Of a stretch of 64,000 nt of DNA, positions 60,251-64,000 are shown piece by piece; the stretch's first letter is position 1, and every line of letters begins with the position of its first letter. The stretch is from Lentzea alba (GTDB taxonomy: Bacteria; Actinomycetota; Actinomycetes; Mycobacteriales; Pseudonocardiaceae), in the NCBI RefSeq assembly GCF_011067745.1, contig NZ_JAAMPJ010000014.1, positions 248,001 through 312,000 of the forward strand, given 5' to 3'. Position numbers and translations under genes: made by a program. Under the pieces are notes generated by a model, which was given only the letters and a program-made list of their open reading frames with translations, was not told where the DNA came from and searched no databases.

Positions 60251-61888
60251 TCAGCGTACATTCTCCGGGCCGAACCACCGTCTGGCAGTCTCAACCGCGC
60301 CAGCTGGCGGTTCACTCAGGAAAACGACGGCCAGCCCCCGCCTGGCACGCGAACAACACACGTAAAACAAGTTGCGCGATCGCTCTCGCCGCTGCGGAAG
60401 ACGCTCGGTTCCAGCCATCATCTCGCCCATGTCGTACTGGTTCCACGCACCATCGTCGACGACAACGATCACGTCGTCGTATTCCGTGCCCTTGACGCCG
60501 TGCTGCGTGGAGAACGGCGTCCGCTCGTCACGAAATCGTGAGAACGCCATGACTTCGCTGTAGGGGATTGCACGCAACGCGGTGACGAAGTCGCGCAGCA
60601 CCTCGTCAGTCCCGTCCAGTTCCTCGGCCGCGATGCGCTCCTCCACATCGCGCAACCGTCGTGGCCGACCGAGTAGCTGGTTCTCCACGACGAAGTCCAG
60701 AACGGTACCGATGTCCGAAGACTGCCTCAGATTCGTCAGCTCTTGCATGAAGGCGGCGATCTTGGCCTTCTCCGAGTGTCGGACGATCCTGGTGCCGTCG
60801 CGGCCGACCAGGCGAATTACCTCCCCGTAGTCCTTGGACTCATAGGCCTGGCAGAGCTTTTCGATCTCCTGGAAGAACTGTGCGTGAGGATCATTGCCTT
60901 CGAGCAGATCGTCGCGCCCCCACTTGCTGCGCTTGGCGTAGAGGGCGAACAGTCGTTCGTACTCCAGGGTTCCCGCAATTCCGCGGTGGGTGAGCATCAA
61001 GGTCTTCGCCTCATCCACGTTCCAGCCCAGCCCCGCGAGGATTTGCCGCGCCACTTCGAGCCGTCGCACCCCTTCAGGAGTTCCTGCACCAGAGAAGAAA
61101 TGGACTTCACCCGCTGCGTTCTCCCCGGCAGGAACCTGCTGAAGCTCGGGACGCATCTGATTCAGCACTCCGATGACCGACCGCGAGCATCGGAAGTTCT
61201 CGTGTTTCGTAATTTGCCGCAACTTCTCGTGGTCCACCGCCCCGACACCGCGCTGGTAGATCTTTTGCATAGAGTCACCGAAGAAGCCGACCACCGACTT
61301 CGACACACCTGAACCGCAGAAATGTTCGACGATGAGCTCCACAGTCTCCGGGGCGGTATCCTGGTACTCGTCGATGAACAGAAACGGATACTTGTCGGCG
61401 GCAATGCGGGAGATCTTCGGATACTCGACGAAGAGGTTATACGCAAAGGCGATGACCTCGTCGTGCGAGATCCTGCCCTTTTCGAGCTTCCTGCCGCGGT
61501 CGCTATACACGATACGCACACTTTGGAGCGCCTGTTCAAGTCCTTCGGCAGGCTTCTTCAGTTGCCCGTTGAGAACGACTACCTCAGCCTTCAGCTCCTC
61601 CTGATAGTTCTCGATCAGGCTCCACATGAACTCGTGGATGGTGCCCACGAAAACCAGAGGATCGTCCGCGATCCGCTCCGAGATCTCACCCTTGGCGACG
61701 TTCGTGTAGGTGATGCAGGCGACGCGACGCCCTCTGCGTTCGAGCTCGTCGCGCTGGGTTCGCAAGATGTGACGAAGCCCGTGCACGAGCGCAAACGTCT
61801 TGCCAGAACCCGCGCCCGCCTCCACCAGGAAGCTCTGCCGACTGTCGATGGCCTCCTCGACCTGCTTCAGAGCGTCGCGCTCAGCCAT
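60251..61888 (-). CDS. gajB: GajB-like UvrD/Rep-type helicase of a Gabija defence system
   Basis: A 545-residue superfamily 1A helicase. Walker A is EAGAGSGKT (23-31), motif Ia ITYTNVAKGEI, motif II FIDEYQDTAP near 175, motif III GDSMQKIY, and motif VI-like FYVCCSRARRGLAV near the C-terminus. UvrD-like proteins directly behind an OLD nuclease are GajB in Gabija, where they sense DNA ends made by GajA. B. cereus GajB is 494 residues. ATG 61888 overlaps the gajA-like gene by 22 nt. Confidence 0.82.
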   Translation of the reverse strand: MAERDALKQVEEAIDSRQSFLVEAGAGSGKTFALVHGLRHILRTQRDELERRGRRVACITYTNVAKGEISERIADDPLVFVGTIHEFMWSLIENYQEELKAEVVVLNGQLKKPAEGLEQALQSVRIVYSDRGRKLEKGRISHDEVIAFAYNLFVEYPKISRIAADKYPFLFIDEYQDTAPETVELIVEHFCGSGVSKSVVGFFGDSMQKIYQRGVGAVDHEKLRQITKHENFRCSRSVIGVLNQMRPELQQVPAGENAAGEVHFFSGAGTPEGVRRLEVARQILAGLGWNVDEAKTLMLTHRGIAGTLEYERLFALYAKRSKWGRDDLLEGNDPHAQFFQEIEKLCQAYESKDYGEVIRLVGRDGTRIVRHSEKAKIAAFMQELTNLRQSSDIGTVLDFVVENQLLGRPRRLRDVEERIAAEELDGTDEVLRDFVTALRAIPYSEVMAFSRFRDERTPFSTQHGVKGTEYDDVIVVVDDGAWNQYDMGEMMAGTERLPQRRERSRNLFYVCCSRARRGLAVVFLSEPPAGAVETARRWFGPENVR

Positions 61889-63891
61889 TCGAGCCCCTCC
61901 TCGATGTACAGAGGCGTTCGCCAGCCGCCAAGTCGCATCACGTCAAAAGCGAAATCTGTCTTCTTGTCCAATGCGTCCGCGATCTCGTACGACGCCGCCC
62001 TAATCGCATCGGGCGAGAAAACCGTGCCGTCCTTCGCGGTGAACACCTTACCTAGCGCAAGTTTGTTCGCGTCCTGACTCAGTTTCTCAGCATTGGCGAT
62101 GATGAAGGCCTCCTCGAAGCTGCGGCCACACGGACCGCCTTCTTCTTCCGGCTGCTGGTAGGCGACCCGGACTCGGCCTTTGATCTTCCGGTCGACATTA
62201 AGCGCGACCAGCTTCGCTATCTCCGACTCACCGGGCAGCCAGTTCTTGATCGTCGCGTTCGAGCTGACCGCGCCCTCGTGAGCTGTTGGGCACCTTCTGC
62301 GCTTGTCTGCGGCGTCAACGGAGTCGATGTCGGTGATGATTAGCGTTGCGACGCCGATGAACTCCAACAGCTCTTTGAACTTGTCCGCGTACGCGCCACC
62401 CACCTCGATGACCGAGACATACCTGTGCTTGAGGCTCGGCGCGGACTTGGCGATCATCTCCGGCAGCAGTAGGCGTTCAACCGCGCCCTCGATCATAATG
62501 ACCATATCCGCGAAGAACATGTCACACCGATGAAGCACCATGTACTGGAAGAGAAAGCGGTAGGTCTCTGACCCGTCCGGAGTGCTGCCGTCCTTGCTCG
62601 GCAGGATGGACTCCTTGAACCTGCAGAGATCTTTGACCTTCAGGCCTTCCCCCGTGCAGGCGAAGTACCGGATGCCGTCGAAGCCGCTACTGGTGACGAT
62701 GTGGGAGGAGTGCGTGGTGATGACGACCTGGACGTTCCAGCCCGTTTTTCCTTCGATGAAGTCGCGAATGTTCTTGATGAACGCCTCCTGCATCTGTGGA
62801 TGCAGGTGCGCCTCCGGCTCCTCGATGAACAGGATCTGAAATCCGGGTTGCGGCGACAGACGTTTGTAGTTCTCGTAGAATCCGACGACCTGGAGGATTG
62901 TGAAGATGAGCTTTGTGTACCCCAGGCCGTTGTGCCCTTCGGGAAGGAGGTAGTCGTCCTCTCCGGACGGATACCGGATCCGGGTGGAGTCGCGGAGGAT
63001 CTCGTCGGCTTCCAGAAGTGACACGATTCTCAGCTTCTGCACCGGGGTGATGGTGTCCAGACCGAAACTATTCAGGTCGTCGAAGATGGGCCGGAAGAGC
63101 TTCTCGTAGTTCTCGTCGAGCTGAACAGAAACGGTGGCGAGCGCTTTGTCGATCGTCTCCACGTTCTCGTTGCCCAGGTCGCCGCTGTTGGTCTTGTAGT
63201 ACGTCTCGAAGGTGCGCGACAGGTTATTCGTGCGGTCGGTTGACGAGTCATCGAACTTGTTCTGCGCGTAGACGAACTTGGCACAGAAGATCCGGTCAAT
63301 GACGGCCCTGCTGACCTCTTTCCGGTGACTCGCCCGACGTGCGTCAACCGCAAAGTATCGAACGGCGAAGACCCGCTGAAAACCTCGCTCCAGATACTTA
63401 TCGATCGCGATGTCAGCCGACTGACGCTCCGCCAGATACCGCGCGAAGAACTCCAGAGGCTTGGCAACCTCGACGGTTGCTTCCACGACCGCCTCGTAGC
63501 AGTTCTCATCGAGATCGAGGATCACATCGGCGAGCGCAGCCAGGTCATCTGACTCGTCGTAGCCGATCGTCAGCGTGAGTCGAATGACTGGCAGCTTGCC
63601 GATAGCACGATCAAGCAGCCCCTTCGCCGCTTCACCGTCTCCCTGCGCACGTCCGGACTCCGACTCCGCGTACAGATCGATCGCCTCTCGCAGATCGGCG
63701 ATCCTCTGCGTGGAGAAGTCCTCCAGCACGAAGCGCGCATCGCGAGATCCAAAGAACTTGCAGAAGAGGTCCACAAAAGACGTTTTTCCGGTGTTGTTCC
63801 TGCCTACCACCAACGTAGTTAGCGGATCGATCTTCACCTCGACGTCCACGAGGGACCGAAAGTTCTGAATTGACGCAGACTTCAGCAGCAC
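61867..63891 (-). CDS. gajA: GajA-like OLD-family nuclease (ABC ATPase plus TOPRIM) of a Gabija defence system
   Basis: A 674-residue class 2 OLD protein. Walker A is GRNNTGKTS (30-38), signature-type and Walker B regions include LFIEEPEAHLHPQMQ, with switch His in VITTHSSHIV. The TOPRIM nuclease has MIEGAVERLLLPEM near 465 and IITDIDSVD near 520. In Gabija GajA cuts DNA when nucleotide levels fall during phage attack. It is longer than B. cereus GajA (578). GTG 63891 has GGAGG 5 nt upstream; the frame to 63978 has no site. Codon use is visibly less GC-rich than in genes at the left, consistent with transfer. Confidence 0.82.
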   Translation of the reverse strand: MLLKSASIQNFRSLVDVEVKIDPLTTLVVGRNNTGKTSFVDLFCKFFGSRDARFVLEDFSTQRIADLREAIDLYAESESGRAQGDGEAAKGLLDRAIGKLPVIRLTLTIGYDESDDLAALADVILDLDENCYEAVVEATVEVAKPLEFFARYLAERQSADIAIDKYLERGFQRVFAVRYFAVDARRASHRKEVSRAVIDRIFCAKFVYAQNKFDDSSTDRTNNLSRTFETYYKTNSGDLGNENVETIDKALATVSVQLDENYEKLFRPIFDDLNSFGLDTITPVQKLRIVSLLEADEILRDSTRIRYPSGEDDYLLPEGHNGLGYTKLIFTILQVVGFYENYKRLSPQPGFQILFIEEPEAHLHPQMQEAFIKNIRDFIEGKTGWNVQVVITTHSSHIVTSSGFDGIRYFACTGEGLKVKDLCRFKESILPSKDGSTPDGSETYRFLFQYMVLHRCDMFFADMVIMIEGAVERLLLPEMIAKSAPSLKHRYVSVIEVGGAYADKFKELLEFIGVATLIITDIDSVDAADKRRRCPTAHEGAVSSNATIKNWLPGESEIAKLVALNVDRKIKGRVRVAYQQPEEEGGPCGRSFEEAFIIANAEKLSQDANKLALGKVFTAKDGTVFSPDAIRAASYEIADALDKKTDFAFDVMRLGGWRTPLYIEEGLEWLSATL

Positions 63892-64000
63892 AGAATCCTC
63901 CGCTCTGCGCGCTCGATCACAGACGAGCTGGCCTTCAGCGCACGGCAGAACGTCTACCACTAAACAACAGCAGCTCACGGCAGGCGATGGCCTACGTCCG

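Larger units (their letters stand above)
48016..64000. mobile_element. Integrative element of the actinomycete ICE type, left part
   Basis: The left border is the 3' end of tRNA-Leu(GAG). Contents in order: serine integrase, small gene, FtsK/TraB-like DNA translocase, two membrane proteins, WhiB-like and HTH proteins, a divergent XRE regulator, then cargo (HTH-Nudix-like pair, cupin, DUF5753 regulators, Gabija). The FtsK-type protein implies double-stranded DNA transfer between hyphae as in pSAM2. No replication initiator of the RepSA or primase-polymerase type is seen. No second copy of the tRNA 3' end was found, so the right end is beyond 64000 and the extent is inferred. Confidence 0.72.

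Noticed and set aside
48000-64000. Right attachment site of the element
   Set aside because: I looked for a second copy of the tRNA 3' end (TTCAAGTCCC...CGGAC) and saw none, so no site is claimed.
1-64000. CRISPR array, rRNA genes or riboswitch
   Set aside because: No regularly spaced repeats of 24-37 nt, no rRNA-like stretches and no recognisable riboswitch core were seen.

Overview
The window is chromosomal DNA of a high-GC filamentous actinomycete, most likely in the Pseudonocardiales (Lentzea/Saccharothrix/Actinosynnema-like; this placement is inference). The supporting signs are very GC-rich third codon positions, GTG/TTG starts, ATGA/GTGA overlaps, and many leaderless starts in which a TANNNT -10 box sits 6-8 nt before the start codon. 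PknG, an ECF42-type sigma factor, an F420-type LLM oxidoreductase, a SARP regulator, a WhiB-like protein and DUF5753 regulators also fit. No rRNA or CRISPR array is visible, and there is one tRNA.

Core-like part, 1-47.9 kb. (1) 1-3.2 kb: the tail of a GlnH-like binding protein, a PknG kinase and a zinc-ribbon PP2C phosphatase. (2) 3.5-8.4 kb: an alpha/beta hydrolase, then a LacI-type repressor divergent from a three-gene sugar ABC importer (binding lipoprotein, permease, ATPase). Two near-identical palindromic operators lie between them and a strong terminator follows. (3) 8.5-15.7 kb: two hypothetical genes, an HrpA helicase and three DUF4240 paralogues. Each paralogue is preceded by the same promoter, which matches the RecA-NDp (PafBC-type DNA-damage) architecture and leads to a leaderless ATG. 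(4) 15.7-30.3 kb: an adenosine-deaminase-like enzyme, a hydrolase, a DUF4180 protein, a threonine-aldolase-like enzyme, a secreted M4 protease, a SnoaL-like protein, a DGPF protein with ECF42 sigma, a phosphatase, UppP, an LLM oxidoreductase, two aldo/keto reductases, a Tat-type carbonic anhydrase, a lipoprotein with a DUF5703-like gene, and an XRE regulator. (5) 30.4-47.6 kb: a 1220-aa HTH-STAND-WD40 protein, an alpha/beta hydrolase, SDR, M20 peptidase, glutaminase, a PucR-type regulator, a GAP-family membrane protein, a SARP/AfsR regulator and a four-gene ABC exporter/two-component operon.

Mobile part, 48-64 kb. A tRNA-Leu(GAG) gene marks the left edge of an integrative element of the actinomycete ICE type. 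The last codons of a large serine integrase overlap the 3' end of the tRNA. Seven overlapping minus-strand genes (HTH, WhiB-like, two small membrane proteins, FtsK/TraB-like translocase, a 54-aa protein, integrase) form one coupled operon. A divergent XRE repressor-like gene sits across an operator-rich gap. Next come two convergent HTH-Nudix-like paralogues with short tandem repeats in front of each, a small cupin gene that looks frameshifted, two DUF5753-type regulators, and a GajA/GajB pair (Gabija, class 2 OLD nuclease plus UvrD-like helicase). The right end of the element is not in the window, so whether the Gabija pair lies inside it is inference.

The points most worth following up are the DNA-damage-type promoters on the DUF4240 cluster, the HTH-Nudix/cupin module with its tandem operators, the serine-integrase element at tRNA-Leu carrying Gabija, and an intergenic element repeated in front of the STAND-WD40 gene and two others.
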